Assembly: GCF_001013905.1 (NCBI RefSeq)
Contig: NZ_LN831790.1
Coordinates: 4,354,001 to 4,418,000 of the forward strand
Length of the DNA: 64,000 nt
Origin: Streptomyces leeuwenhoekii
GTDB lineage: Bacteria > Actinomycetota > Actinomycetes > Streptomycetales > Streptomycetaceae
Direction: 5' to 3'
Below the pieces are notes generated by a model. The model saw only the letters and a program-made list of their open reading frames with translations. It was not told where the DNA came from and made no database searches. Each line of letters starts with the position of its first letter. The first letter of the stretch is position 1. Position numbers and translations under genes: made by a program. Of the stretch, positions 7,729 through 18,497 are shown piece after piece.

Positions 7729-7918
7729 GCCCTTATTTTCGTACAAGCGTTCGAAGATGGAAAGGGGGCGTGTACCTGGCGCACCGGGGGCGCGCGGTGC
7801 GCGGGCCGGGGGCGGAGCGCCGCATCGCTTGGGGCGCTTGAGCCGGAGCCGGTCGACCCGCCCTGGGCCGGGACGCGAGGGACGCAAGGGGTGCAAAGAG
7901 GTTTATTGACTTTTCCTC

Positions 7919-8046
7919 ATGCCTGAGGGGGAATCAGGGCATCCGGGGTGGTTCGCCGGAACCGGCTGGGCAACCTTGGACTCGTGACGTCGTGCCCAGC
8001 ACCGAGGCGGCGGGCCAACCGCCTCGGTGGGCAACCTGGTTCAGGT
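7919..8046 (+). ncRNA. Candidate structured leader RNA, four to five consecutive hairpins
   Basis: Between the prim-pol gene and a 37-codon ORF, successive helices can form: ATGCCTGA/TCAGGGCAT (7919-7942, one bulge); GGTTC/GAACC with loop GCCG (7950-7963); GCTGGGCA/TGCCCAGC (7965-7972, 7993-8000); ACCGAGGCGG/CCGCCTCGGT (8001-8010, 8019-8028); ACCTG/CAGGT (8034-8046). The second and third abut without a gap. TGGGCAACCT occurs twice. TTGACT at 7906-7911 in a locally AT-rich stretch could be a -35 element. I could not match it to a known riboswitch. The rest of 7729-7918 shows no gene I can support. Confidence 0.4.
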
Positions 8047-8097
8047 ACTTCGAGCGCCGCGGCCGCGAGCCGGTGCGCATCTTCCCGGAGGAGCAAC

Positions 8098-8211
8098 ATG
8101 GCAAGCATCCGTACGGCCCGCGCCGGCAGCGGCGACGGCGACCGCGGCGCCCGCGGCCACCCGGCCACCACGCAGCGGCGGGCGGCCGCCGGCTTCTCTC
8201 CGCTGTGGTGA
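8098..8211 (+). CDS. 37-residue peptide ORF with strong ribosome site and own terminator
   Basis: ATG at 8098 follows GGAGGAG by about six bases, one of the best ribosome sites in the window. The peptide starts MASIRTARAGSGDG, is Gly/Arg/Ala-rich and ends GFSPLW. It has no membrane segment or signal peptide. A GC-rich hairpin begins six bases after the stop. The leader, ribosome site and terminator together argue that it is translated. It could be a leader peptide, or the shortened remnant of a small secreted protein. I cannot decide which. Confidence 0.45.
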   Translation: MASIRTARAGSGDGDRGARGHPATTQRRAAAGFSPLW

Positions 8212-8216
8212 GCTGA

Positions 8217-8247
8217 GGGGCCGGGGCGGCCCGGCCGCCCCGGCCCC
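8217..8247 (+). terminator. Terminator-like hairpin after the 37-codon ORF
   Basis: GGGGCCGGGGCGGCC / GGCCGCCCCGGCCCC is a perfect inverted repeat just after the stop at 8211. A second perfect 12-bp hairpin with loop TCCG lies at 8286-8313. The remainder up to 8497 has no gene I can support. Confidence 0.65.
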
Positions 8248-8497
8248 TGGACCTGGGGTCTGTTTCTTGGGGTTGTTTCACGTTCGCGCGGCGGTGCTCC
8301 GGCACCGCCGCGCAGACGTGTGTCCGGGCGGGCGGGACGCGGGCGCGACCGGTCTCGGGGCCGAACCCCCAGGGGCCCTCATCCCCTCGTCCACCCAGAG
8401 GAGGTGCGGCAAACCCCACCCCTACAACCTGAGGCGGATCCGGCTTCGGGACTTGGGGCCGATTTGGTGAAGCCCTCCCGCTCATAGCGTGGAGCCC

Positions 8498-9058
8498 ATG
8501 ACCACACCCGTCTGCACCAGCGCTTCGGAGGCCGCCGCGGCAGCGACGCAGACCCTCTCGTACCCGTCGTTCGCGTCGTATGTGAGGGCCCGCCAGCCGG
8601 TGCTGCTGCGTACCGCCCGGTCGCTGACCGCGAACCCCAGTGACGCGGAGGACCTGCTGCAGACCGCGCTCACCAAGACGTACGTCGCCTGGGAGCGCAT
8701 CGAGGACCACCGCGCGCTCGACGGCTATGTGCGCCGGGCGCTGCTGAACACCCGGACCTCCCAGTGGCGCAAGCGCAAGGTCGACGAGTTCGCCTGCGAC
8801 GAGCTGCCGGAGCCGGAACCGGCGCCCGGCGGCGACGACCCGGCCGAGCGGCAGGCGCTGCGCGACGCGATGTGGCGTGCGGTCATGCGGCTGCCCGCCC
8901 GGCAGCGGGCGATGGTCGTCCTGCGCTACTACGAGGATCTCAGCGAGGCCCAGACGGCCGCCGTGCTCGGCGTCTCCGTCGGCACGGTGAAGTCGGCGGT
9001 GTCGCGGGCGCTGGGCAAGCTGCGGGACGACCCGGAGCTGCGCGTGTCCGGACCGTGA
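8498..9058 (+). CDS. ECF RNA polymerase sigma factor, SigE-type subfamily
   Basis: 186 residues from ATG 8498 (a GTG at 8489 is also in frame). Region 2 is visible as FASYVRARQPVLLRTARSL followed by DAEDLLQTALTKTYVAW, and region 4 as LPARQRAMVVLRYYEDLSEA with the helix-turn-helix VLGVSVGTVKSAVSRALGKL. This matches the subfamily annotated in Streptomyces as SigE-family sigma factors, which are often encoded without an adjacent anti-sigma gene, as here. Only 3 bases separate GGAG from the ATG, so the start is uncertain. Target promoters are unknown. Confidence 0.92.
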   Translation: MTTPVCTSASEAAAAATQTLSYPSFASYVRARQPVLLRTARSLTANPSDAEDLLQTALTKTYVAWERIEDHRALDGYVRRALLNTRTSQWRKRKVDEFACDELPEPEPAPGGDDPAERQALRDAMWRAVMRLPARQRAMVVLRYYEDLSEAQTAAVLGVSVGTVKSAVSRALGKLRDDPELRVSGP

Positions 9059-9159
9059 GGTGATCGATCACCCGCTCCTAGTGACATACCACGCGGTATG
9101 TGCGCAGAATCAGCGCAACCCTTGCCGCCGCGTTGGCAATGTCGCCCCGGGAGGATGCC

Positions 9160-10815
<1,656 letters not shown>

Positions 10816-10845
10816 CGGCTCCCCCGGCCGCCGTACGACCCGGCC

Positions 10846-11997
10846 TCACCGCCGTACGGCGGTCGCCGCCCAGCCCAGCAGCAGCCACACGCCGGCCACC
10901 GCGCAGACCCCGTGCCAGCCGAGGTGGCCGAAGGCAGGGCCGGCCAGGGCGGAGGCGAGCGCGCCGCCCGCGAACCCGGAGACGACGTAGGCGGTGTTGG
11001 CGGCGGCCGGGGTGGCCGTCGTGGTCAGCGCCAGGGTCTGGTTGGCGACGTGGGAGGCGACCAGGGCGGCGTGGATCGCGACCGCGGCGGCGAACAGGGC
11101 CACGAGCACGTGCCCGCCCAGCCAGAACAGCGGCACCGACACCGCCGCGACCAGGAAGGCGGTCCGTACGACCTTGGCCGCGCCGAAACGGTCCACCATG
11201 CCGCCCGCCAGCGGGGCCACGGCGCTCGCGGTCAGCCCGAACAGGCCGAACAGCCCCGCGGCCGCGGTCGACAGGCCGTAGGCGGGGCCGGTCAGCAGCA
11301 GGGCCAGCGAGGTCCACACCGCGCTCCACGCGCCGTACATCCCGGCCTGGCGCACACAGGCCCGCCACAGGTCGGGCGAGCGGCGCAGCAGGCCCGGCAG
11401 GGCGGCGATGCCGGCCAGGAAGGAGGGGGCGCCGAGGCGGCGCTCGGAGGGGAGGGCCCGCGCGGTCGCCAGGCCCAGGAGCAGGGTGAGGACGGCCGAT
11501 CCCGCGAAGACCCACCGCCAGCCGAACGCCTGTCCGGCCAGTCCGCCCAGCACCCGGGCGGCGACGATGCCGGTGAACAGACCGGCGATGACGGCGGCGA
11601 CATGGCGGGCCCGGCGGTCGGCGGGGGCGCGCTCGGCGACCAGGGGGACGAGCAACTGGGGGATGACGGTCGCGGCGGCGGCCACGAACACGGCCACGGC
11701 GAGGGCCGCCGTGCCGGGCGCGGCGGCGGCGCCGATCAGCGCGACCGCGGTGACCACGGTGAGGGCGCCGACCAGGCGGCGCCGGTTGGCGCTGTCCCCG
11801 AGCGGGGCGAAGAAGAGCAGGCCCACGGCGTAGCCGCCCTGCGCCACCGAGGCGATCCAGGCCACGGCGGGGGCGGTGGAGCCGTAGTCGCGGGCGATCA
11901 GGGGGAGCAGCGGGGCCGCGAGGTAGATGTTGGCCGCCGTGACGGCCGTGCAGACGGCGATGAGGGCCAGGAAGAGCAACAAGGCGGAGCTGTTCAC
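10846..11997 (-). CDS. MFS exporter; 5' end rearranged into a TetR-family gene
   Basis: About 383 residues if read from the GTG at 11997, with a dozen hydrophobic segments typical of an MFS drug or sugar efflux carrier (LLFFAPLGDSANRRRLVG between helices 2 and 3, GLFTGIVAARVLGGLAGQ). Family-like sequence begins at LLFLALIAVCTAV, close to the start. Upstream of that the gene runs antisense through the beheaded regulator at 11978-12406, with no ribosome site or promoter region. The N-terminal residues and all 5' control DNA appear to have been replaced by a deletion. The protein may be intact but its expression is doubtful. Confidence 0.8.
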   Translation of the reverse strand: MNSSALLLFLALIAVCTAVTAANIYLAAPLLPLIARDYGSTAPAVAWIASVAQGGYAVGLLFFAPLGDSANRRRLVGALTVVTAVALIGAAAAPGTAALAVAVFVAAAATVIPQLLVPLVAERAPADRRARHVAAVIAGLFTGIVAARVLGGLAGQAFGWRWVFAGSAVLTLLLGLATARALPSERRLGAPSFLAGIAALPGLLRRSPDLWRACVRQAGMYGAWSAVWTSLALLLTGPAYGLSTAAAGLFGLFGLTASAVAPLAGGMVDRFGAAKVVRTAFLVAAVSVPLFWLGGHVLVALFAAAVAIHAALVASHVANQTLALTTTATPAAANTAYVVSGFAGGALASALAGPAFGHLGWHGVCAVAGVWLLLGWAATAVRR

Positions 11998-12406
11998 CCA
12001 GGTGCTCGGCCGCTGTATGGTCGATCTGGCCGCCGCGGTGCCGGTCGACCCGGACGACATCGACGGCTGGCTGGACCGGCTGATGGACTACCACGCCGCC
12101 CACCCCGAACTGCTGCGCCTGCTGTTCTGGGAGGGCATCGAGTACGGCACGGCCGAGCTGCCCGACGAGGCCGCGCGCCAGCAGCACTACGCCGAGAAGG
12201 TCGCCGCCGTGGCGGACAGCCAGGCACGCGGCGTGATCAGCGACGCCATCCCGGCCCGGGACCTGCTCTTCCTGCTGATCGCCATGGCCAACTACGCCAC
12301 CTTCGTCCCGCAGATGAGCCGCATCCTCGTCGGCGGCGAGGAAGCGGCCCGGGACCGCCTGCGCGAGTCGGTGAAGGAGGCGGCCCGCAGGCTGGTCGCC
12401 ACCTGA
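11978..12406 (+). pseudogene. TetR-family regulator lacking its DNA-binding domain
   Basis: Recognisable sequence starts at NKAELFTQVLGRCMVDLAAA, normally the residues just after the TetR helix-turn-helix and its YYYFGNK motif, and continues through a full ligand-binding domain to RRLVAT. The entire N-terminal DNA-binding part is missing. Immediately upstream the plus strand is antisense to the MFS gene. A deletion between two divergent genes explains both. The open frame can be extended to a start at 11927, but that uses antisense MFS sequence and has no ribosome site. Confidence 0.8.
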
Positions 12407-12580
12407 GCCGGACCGCCGGAAGCACCGGGGCTGTCGGAACCGCCGGAACCGCCGGGTCCGAGGCCCCCCCGTCCGGCGGTCCCGGCACGAGCCGTTCCCG
12501 CGCCGGACAGGAGCCCCGGACAAGAGCCCCGGACAAGAGCCATGGGCGGCGGGCCGGGGCGGCGGCGGGCCGCGCGTCGC

Positions 12581-15500
12581 CTAGTTGGTGCCGATCCGGG
12601 CCAGCAGGTCGACGATCCGCGACTGCACCTCGGTGCTGGTGGACCGCTCCGCGAGGAACAGCACCGTCTCGCCCGAGGCCAGGCGCGGCAGGTCGGCCGG
12701 GTCGACGGCGGCCGTGTAGACGACCAGCGGGGTGCGGTTGAGCTGCCCGTTCGCGCGCAGCCAGTCCACGATGCCGGCCTGGCGCCGGTGCACCCGCATC
12801 AGGTCCATCACCACCAGGTTCGGCCGGAACTGCGTCGCCAGCGCCACCGCGTCGGCGTCGCTCGCCGCCCGCGCCACGTGCATCCCGCGCCGCTCCAGCG
12901 TGGCGGTCAGCGCCAGCGCAATCTCCGGGTGCTCCTCGATGAGCAGCACGCGCGGCGGGTGCTGCTCGCTGTCGCGCGGGGCGAGCGCCTTCAGCAGCAC
13001 CGCGGGGTCGGCGCCGTAGGCGGCGTCCCGTGACGCCTGCCCGAGCCCGGCCGTGACCAGCACCGGCACCTCGGCCGCGACCGCCGCCTGCCGCAGCGAC
13101 TGGAGCGCCGTGCGCGTGATCGGCCCGGTCAGCGGGTCGACGAACAGCGCGGCGGGGAAGGCCGCGATCTGCGCGTCGACCTCCTCGCGCGAGTGCACGA
13201 TCACCGGCCGGTAGCCGCGGTCGCTCAGCGCCTGCTGCGTGGACACGTCCGGCGCGGGCCACACCAGCAGCCGGCGCGGGTTGTCCAGCGGCTCCGGCGG
13301 CAGCTCGTCGTCCAGCGGCTGCGGACGCGGGGTGTCCGCCACCTCGACGGCCCCGCCGGGACCGTCCAGCGGCTCGGGCCCCTCGGCGGCGTTCTCGTCG
13401 GGTGCGCCTATGGCGTACGACCGTCCGGCGCCCTCACTGGCCTGCGCGAGCCGGGGCGGCTGGCCCGCCGGCGCCGGAGCGCCCGGCTGCGGCTGCCCCG
13501 GTGTGCGCGGCTGCGCGGGCGTCTGCTCGGCAGCCGGGTGCGGCCGGGCACCCTGCTCCGGCCGGGCGGCGGCCGGGTCGGGCGGCGTCCCCAGCTTGCG
13601 GCGACGGCCCGAACCGCCCGGCTGGTGCGGCGCGGGCGTGGCCGACGGCTGCTGCACCTGGGCGGCCTGCCGGGTGAACGGCACGCCCTGGCCCAGCGTG
13701 CGCACGCTGATCGAGCGCCCCTGCGTGGAGTTCGGGTCCACCGGCACCGCGGCCTCCGCGGGCAGCGGCTGCGCGGGCCGCGGGGTCTCCGGCGGCAGCG
13801 GAGCCGTCCCCGGGAGCGGCGCACCCGGCACGGGCACCGGCGCGGCCGGCGGCACGGGGGCGGCGGCACCGGCCCCGCGGGACTCCTGCGGGACCTCGCC
13901 GGGCGGTACCGGGGCGGCGGTGCCGTGCGCGGGTACGGCGTTCGCGGCGCCGTCCGGCGGCACGGGGGTGCCGGGGACCGGGGTCTCACCGGCGACGGGC
14001 CACGGCTGCGGTACGGGGACGGCCTGCGCGGCGGGAGCGGGCCGGCCGGCGACCGCCTCGTCCGGCACCTGCTGGGGCGGCCGGGACGCGGCCTGGGGCT
14101 GCGGGAGGGGCTGGGCGATCGTGCCGGACTGCTGGGCGGGCAGGCCGGCCTGACGCACCGTCTGCCCGGTCTGCCCGGCCGTCTGTCCGGCCTGTCCGGC
14201 CTGTCCGGTCGTGGTCGGTGCGGTCGGTGCGGTCGGCGTGTTCGGTGCGGTCGGCGTATTCGGTGGGGTCGGTGCGGGGCCGCCCTGCGGCTGCGCCTGC
14301 CCGGCGGACGGCGCTTCCGCGGCCTGCTCCGGTGTCCGGCCGGGCACCGCGGCCGATGCCGGGGCCGGAGCCGGAATCTGCCCCGGGACGCGGCCCGGGG
14401 CCTGCTCCGGAGCCTGCCCCGGAATCGGGGCCGGGATCCGTCCCGGGACCTCGCCGGTGGTCCGGGCCGTCGCCCGCGCGGCGGCGCCGCCCTGCGCCGC
14501 GAGCGGCACACCCCGGCCCGCGGTGTCCTGGACCGGAACGCCCTGCGCGGGAACGGCGACCCCCTGGCCCTGGGTCCCGGCCGGCGGGACGGCCGGGGCC
14601 GGAGCACCCGGCGGCACGGCCACGGGCCGGCGACGGCGGCCGGTCGAATCGGTCACCGGATGCGGCTGCGGCGCGGTGTGCCCGACGGACTGATCGTGCG
14701 GTACGGCGTCGTGCCGGCCCTCGCCGGCCTGACCGTCACCGGAAGCACCCGCGCCGGAAGCCCCCGCGCCGGAGGGCATCGCACCGGCCGCCCCGGCGGC
14801 GTCCGTACCGTGCGCCGGTCGGTGGCCCCGCGCCTGAGCGGGGATGTCGGCCCCAGGAGCCGCGGCCGACGCGGAAGGCTCCGGCGCCGCCGGACCCTCC
14901 GCACCCGCCGGAACAGGCCCGCGAGGGCTCTGTGGCACCTGTGGCACCTGCGGCCCCCCGGCCCCGGGAGCCACCGGAGTTGCCGGAGCCGCCGGAGCGT
15001 CCACCGGCCGGACACCGCCCGCCGCTCCGGCGGGCCGGTCCGCCTCGGCGGGCGGCAGGGCGAACACCTGACGGGGCCCGGCCTCCTGGGCCGCGGCGCG
15101 TTCGGCCGCCGAGGCCAGGGCGCGCCGCCTGCGTCCGGTCGGCCGGGACGGGTCGTCCGGGGCGGACGGGTCCGCCTCACCGGACGGCGCGGGCAGCGCC
15201 GGCGGCAGTGCGTGCTGGTCGTCGGCGGGACGCCGGGCCCGCCGTCCGGACGGGGCGGGGACGCCCTGCGGCGGCACGGTGCCGCCCAGACCGGTGCCCG
15301 AGGCCGCGGTCCCCGCGGCGTGCTCGGCGGCCGTGACGACGGCGCCCTCGGCCACGCCGGAACCCTGCCCCGCGGCCGCGTCCGCGTCGTCGGACGGCCG
15401 GCGGCGACGGCGGCCGGTACCGCCGGGCACCTCGCCCGGCAGCGGTGCGGCCGGTACCGGGACGGGCGCGGGCGCCTCGGCCGCGCGCCTCCTGCGGCGT

Positions 15501-17458
15501 CCGGTCGGCACGCCCCCTTCCCCCTCGGCGCCGGGGACGCCGGAACCGTCCGCGTCACCGCCCGGGCCCGCGAGGTCGCTCTCCAGGAACGCGTCGACGC
15601 GCCGCGCCCGCCGGCGCCCGCCGCCGGTCTGCTCTCCCGCACCGCCGGCCTCGGCGGCCGGGGCGGGCGGCGCCAGGGCGGGACGCGCCGCGCCCTCGGC
15701 GGGCTCACCGGCCGGACCGGACTCCGCGCCGGTCTCCGGGGCGGCCCCGGGCGCCGCGGCCTCGGCGGCGGGACCGGTCCCGGCGGCGACGGCCCCCGCT
15801 CCGGCCCCGATCGGCACCTCCAGCACGTACGCGCTGCCGCTCATGCCCGGCACCTCGTGCGTCTGCAGCACACCGCCGTGGGCCCGCACGATCCCGCGCA
15901 CGATCGGCTCGTGCACCGGGTCTCCCCCGGCGTACGGCCCGCGCACCTCGATCCGTACGACCTCGCCGCGCTGGGCCGCCGCCACCACGACGGTGCTGTC
16001 CATGTAACCGGTCGCCGACACCGGCGCGTTGCCGGTCGCGTCGACCCCCGCCACATCGGCGACGAGGTGCGCCAGCGCGGTCGCCAGCAGCCGCGGGTCG
16101 ACCTCGGCCTCGATGGGCGGGGCGTGCACGGCGAACTGCACCCGTCCCGGCCCGACCAGCTCGACGGCCCCGTCGACCCCGGCGGTGACGACGGCGTCCA
16201 GCATCACCTTCGTACGGGACAGGCCCTCGGCACCGGTGTCGAGCCGCTGGTAGCCGAGGACGTTGTCGATGAGCGTGGTGATCCGGGAGTAGCCGGCCGA
16301 CAGGTGGTGGAGCACCTGGTTGGCCTCGGGCCACAGTTGCCCGGCGTCGTCCGCGGCCAGCGCGGACAGCTCGCGCCGCAGCTCCTCCAGCGGGCCGCGC
16401 AGGGAGACGCCGAGCAGGGTGAGCAACTGCTCGTGCCGGGCGGCGAGCGCCTCGTACCGGTCCTTCTCGCGCTCCCCGAGCGCGGCGTAGCGCTCCTCGC
16501 CCGCGGCGAGCTCCTCCGCGTGCTTCTCGCGGAGCTCCTCCACCTCGGTGACGTGCTTCTGGCGCAGCGCGGTCAGCTCGGAGGCGTGCTCCTCGGCGAC
16601 CCGCTCCAGTTCCTCGGCGTGCCGCTGCTCGGCGTCCTTGCGCTCCTTCACGAGCGCCTCGTAGGGCCGCCGGTCGGCGAAGGTCATCACGGCGCCGACG
16701 AGCTGGTCGCCGTCGCGGACAGGCGCGGTCGTCAGGTCGACCGGCACCTTGTCGCCGTTCTTGGCGTAAACGACCTGCCCGCGCACCCGGTGCTTGCGCC
16801 CGGAGCGCAGGGTGTCGGCGAGCGGCGACTCGTCGTACGGGAAGGGGGAGCCGTCGGCGCGGGAGTGCAGGATGAGGGTGTGCAGCTCGCGACCGCCGAG
16901 TTCACCGGCCCGGTAACCCAGTATCTGCGCGGCGGCCGGGTTGACCAGCACGATCCGCCCGTCGGTGTCCGTGCCGACGACGCCCTCGGAGGCGGCCCGC
17001 AGGATCATCTCGGTCTGCCGCTGCGAACGCGCGAGCTCGGCCTCGGTGTCGACGGTGCCGGACAGGTCGCGGACGACGAGCATCAGCAGCTCGTCACCGG
17101 TGTAGCCGTAACCGTCGTACGCCTGCTGCCCGTTCTCCAGGTTGGCGCTGGTGACCTCGACGGGGAACTCGGTACCGTCGGTGCGGCGGGCGATCATCCG
17201 GGTCGGCTTGGTCCGGGCCCGCGGGTCGAGGTGGTCCGGCCGCCGCATGGAGCCGGGGATGAGCTTGGAGTCGAACTGGGGCAGCAGGTCCAGCAGCCCG
17301 CGGCCGACCAGCGCGGTCCCCGGCGTCTCGAAGGTCTCCAGGGCGATGGTGTTCGCGTTGACGACGGTCCCGTTGGCGTTGACCAGCACCAACGCGTCGG
17401 GCAGCGCGTCCAGTATGGCTGCGAGGCGAGCAGCGCCTCGGGATGGCCTGCTGCTCAC
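12581..17458 (-). CDS. Giant PAS / kinase-like / receiver signalling protein with 800-residue disordered linker
   Basis: 1625 residues, GTG start after AGGGAGGAAG. Order: PAS (about 10-130), PAS (145-270), coiled coil rich in Glu, Lys and Arg (270-345), a kinase-like dimer helix QLLTLLGVSLRGPLEELRRE, a degenerate ATPase-like domain (to about 555), a Pro/Ala/Gly/Gln linker (about 556-1390), a degenerate receiver (about 1394-1502) and a complete receiver (1503-1625) with VLLIEEHPE and acceptor Asp1552 in VVMDLM. The usual phospho-acceptor His is absent (SLRGPLEEL), so it probably does not autophosphorylate. The linker holds seven Arg-rich [S/T/G]GRRRR-like motifs. It is a single gene. Confidence 0.88.
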   Translation of the reverse strand: MSSRPSRGAARLAAILDALPDALVLVNANGTVVNANTIALETFETPGTALVGRGLLDLLPQFDSKLIPGSMRRPDHLDPRARTKPTRMIARRTDGTEFPVEVTSANLENGQQAYDGYGYTGDELLMLVVRDLSGTVDTEAELARSQRQTEMILRAASEGVVGTDTDGRIVLVNPAAAQILGYRAGELGGRELHTLILHSRADGSPFPYDESPLADTLRSGRKHRVRGQVVYAKNGDKVPVDLTTAPVRDGDQLVGAVMTFADRRPYEALVKERKDAEQRHAEELERVAEEHASELTALRQKHVTEVEELREKHAEELAAGEERYAALGEREKDRYEALAARHEQLLTLLGVSLRGPLEELRRELSALAADDAGQLWPEANQVLHHLSAGYSRITTLIDNVLGYQRLDTGAEGLSRTKVMLDAVVTAGVDGAVELVGPGRVQFAVHAPPIEAEVDPRLLATALAHLVADVAGVDATGNAPVSATGYMDSTVVVAAAQRGEVVRIEVRGPYAGGDPVHEPIVRGIVRAHGGVLQTHEVPGMSGSAYVLEVPIGAGAGAVAAGTGPAAEAAAPGAAPETGAESGPAGEPAEGAARPALAPPAPAAEAGGAGEQTGGGRRRARRVDAFLESDLAGPGGDADGSGVPGAEGEGGVPTGRRRRRAAEAPAPVPVPAAPLPGEVPGGTGRRRRRPSDDADAAAGQGSGVAEGAVVTAAEHAAGTAASGTGLGGTVPPQGVPAPSGRRARRPADDQHALPPALPAPSGEADPSAPDDPSRPTGRRRRALASAAERAAAQEAGPRQVFALPPAEADRPAGAAGGVRPVDAPAAPATPVAPGAGGPQVPQVPQSPRGPVPAGAEGPAAPEPSASAAAPGADIPAQARGHRPAHGTDAAGAAGAMPSGAGASGAGASGDGQAGEGRHDAVPHDQSVGHTAPQPHPVTDSTGRRRRPVAVPPGAPAPAVPPAGTQGQGVAVPAQGVPVQDTAGRGVPLAAQGGAAARATARTTGEVPGRIPAPIPGQAPEQAPGRVPGQIPAPAPASAAVPGRTPEQAAEAPSAGQAQPQGGPAPTPPNTPTAPNTPTAPTAPTTTGQAGQAGQTAGQTGQTVRQAGLPAQQSGTIAQPLPQPQAASRPPQQVPDEAVAGRPAPAAQAVPVPQPWPVAGETPVPGTPVPPDGAANAVPAHGTAAPVPPGEVPQESRGAGAAAPVPPAAPVPVPGAPLPGTAPLPPETPRPAQPLPAEAAVPVDPNSTQGRSISVRTLGQGVPFTRQAAQVQQPSATPAPHQPGGSGRRRKLGTPPDPAAARPEQGARPHPAAEQTPAQPRTPGQPQPGAPAPAGQPPRLAQASEGAGRSYAIGAPDENAAEGPEPLDGPGGAVEVADTPRPQPLDDELPPEPLDNPRRLLVWPAPDVSTQQALSDRGYRPVIVHSREEVDAQIAAFPAALFVDPLTGPITRTALQSLRQAAVAAEVPVLVTAGLGQASRDAAYGADPAVLLKALAPRDSEQHPPRVLLIEEHPEIALALTATLERRGMHVARAASDADAVALATQFRPNLVVMDLMRVHRRQAGIVDWLRANGQLNRTPLVVYTAAVDPADLPRLASGETVLFLAERSTSTEVQSRIVDLLARIGTN

Positions 17459-17704
17459 GAGTCGCTTCCTCCCTGTTACCGCACCTTGCCGACCGCGTGG
17501 GCCATCTTGCCAACCTGCCCGCAGCGTGTCACGCGAGGGAGTCTAAGCGCTGGGGCCGTGCGCGCGGCGCCGGATGCGAGGGAGGTCGCACGACGAAGTG
17601 ACGTAGAACGTGTGACCGGTTGGTGCCCGGTTCGGGTCGGATGGGGCCGGGATGGCCCGATCCGGCGTGCGGACCGGCCGCGCCCGGCCGGCCCGCGTAC
17701 GGGC

Positions 17705-18268
17705 TCACGAGGACGCCGTCGACCCGAGGTCAGGAAGGAGCGGCACCATACGGTCCCAGCGGGAGATGGCGCAGCCGTCGCGCCGGTCGTACGTCGCGTC
17801 GACCGGGCGTCCGGCCCAGGTGCCGGTGACCCGCGCGGTGGCGGGGCCGCCGTACTGCATGGTGCACGCGCCGCCGCGCGCGGCCGGCGCGAAGACGTCC
17901 TGTCCCCAGCGCGTGTTCCGCTCGACCACGGCGCACGCCCCCTCGGGATCGGGGTGGCTGCCGCCGCCCGGGTGGCAGTACAGCTCGAACGTCCCGTCCC
18001 GGCCCTTGCCCGCGTTCCGGACGGTGACGGTCAGATGGTCCCCGCTGTGGCGCACCGGGGCCTGTGCGACCGGCGTGGTGGACGGGGCCCCGGTGGCCGG
18101 TGCGGCGTACGCGGTCGAGGGCCCGGCGGCCAGGGAGGCGACCGCGGTGAGGGAGGAGGCGGCGGTGACGAGCAGCCGCCGCAGCGCGAGGCGGGGGCGG
18201 CGGGACTCCGGCCGGGGCGGGGCCTGGCGGCCGGCCCGGCGGGCGATGTACGAGATGACCTGCGACAT
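17705..18268 (-). CDS. Subtilisin-inhibitor-like (SSI family) secreted protease inhibitor
   Basis: 187 residues with a long twin-basic N-terminus (RRPRLALRRLLVTAASSLTA) and a signal cleavage region near AYAAPATG. The mature domain keeps the four SSI cysteines: YC and GAC around HPDPEGAC, then ACTMQY and DGC. The reactive loop aligns as C-T-M-Q-Y, which places Met at P1, as in classical SSI. SSI proteins inhibit secreted subtilisin-like proteases. No good ribosome site precedes the ATG at 18268, so the true start may be internal, and the long n-region is unusual. It is a single gene, divergent from tRNA-Ser(GCT). Confidence 0.85.
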   Translation of the reverse strand: MSQVISYIARRAGRQAPPRPESRRPRLALRRLLVTAASSLTAVASLAAGPSTAYAAPATGAPSTTPVAQAPVRHSGDHLTVTVRNAGKGRDGTFELYCHPGGGSHPDPEGACAVVERNTRWGQDVFAPAARGGACTMQYGGPATARVTGTWAGRPVDATYDRRDGCAISRWDRMVPLLPDLGSTASS

Positions 18269-18497
18269 GCCCTGACTAACGCCCCACGCCCGGGGATGTT
18301 GCGGCCCCTGCCCCGTGCGCCCCGCCCGGGACCCGGCCGTGCGCCGGACCGTTCCCCTCCCCTTCGCTCTGCGGCGCCCATCCCCTTTGCTCTGCGGCCC
18401 GCACGCCTAGTACCGTGGGGGTCGATTGGTGACACCACGCTCGACTGTGTCATCATCGGCACGCACCACCCGCTCTCGCGCGCGGGGGGTTGTGCAG

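Noticed and set aside
7919..8046. Known riboswitch (SAM, ZTP, cobalamin, c-di-AMP)
   Set aside because: Individual strings such as GGCAACC or CGTGAC recall these classes, but the conserved core order is not met. Reported only as an unclassified structured leader.
7992..8216. 74-codon frame overlapping the structured leader and the 37-codon ORF
   Set aside because: Its GTG start lies inside a predicted helix with no ribosome site. The 37-codon ORF has the strong ribosome site and ends just before the terminator.
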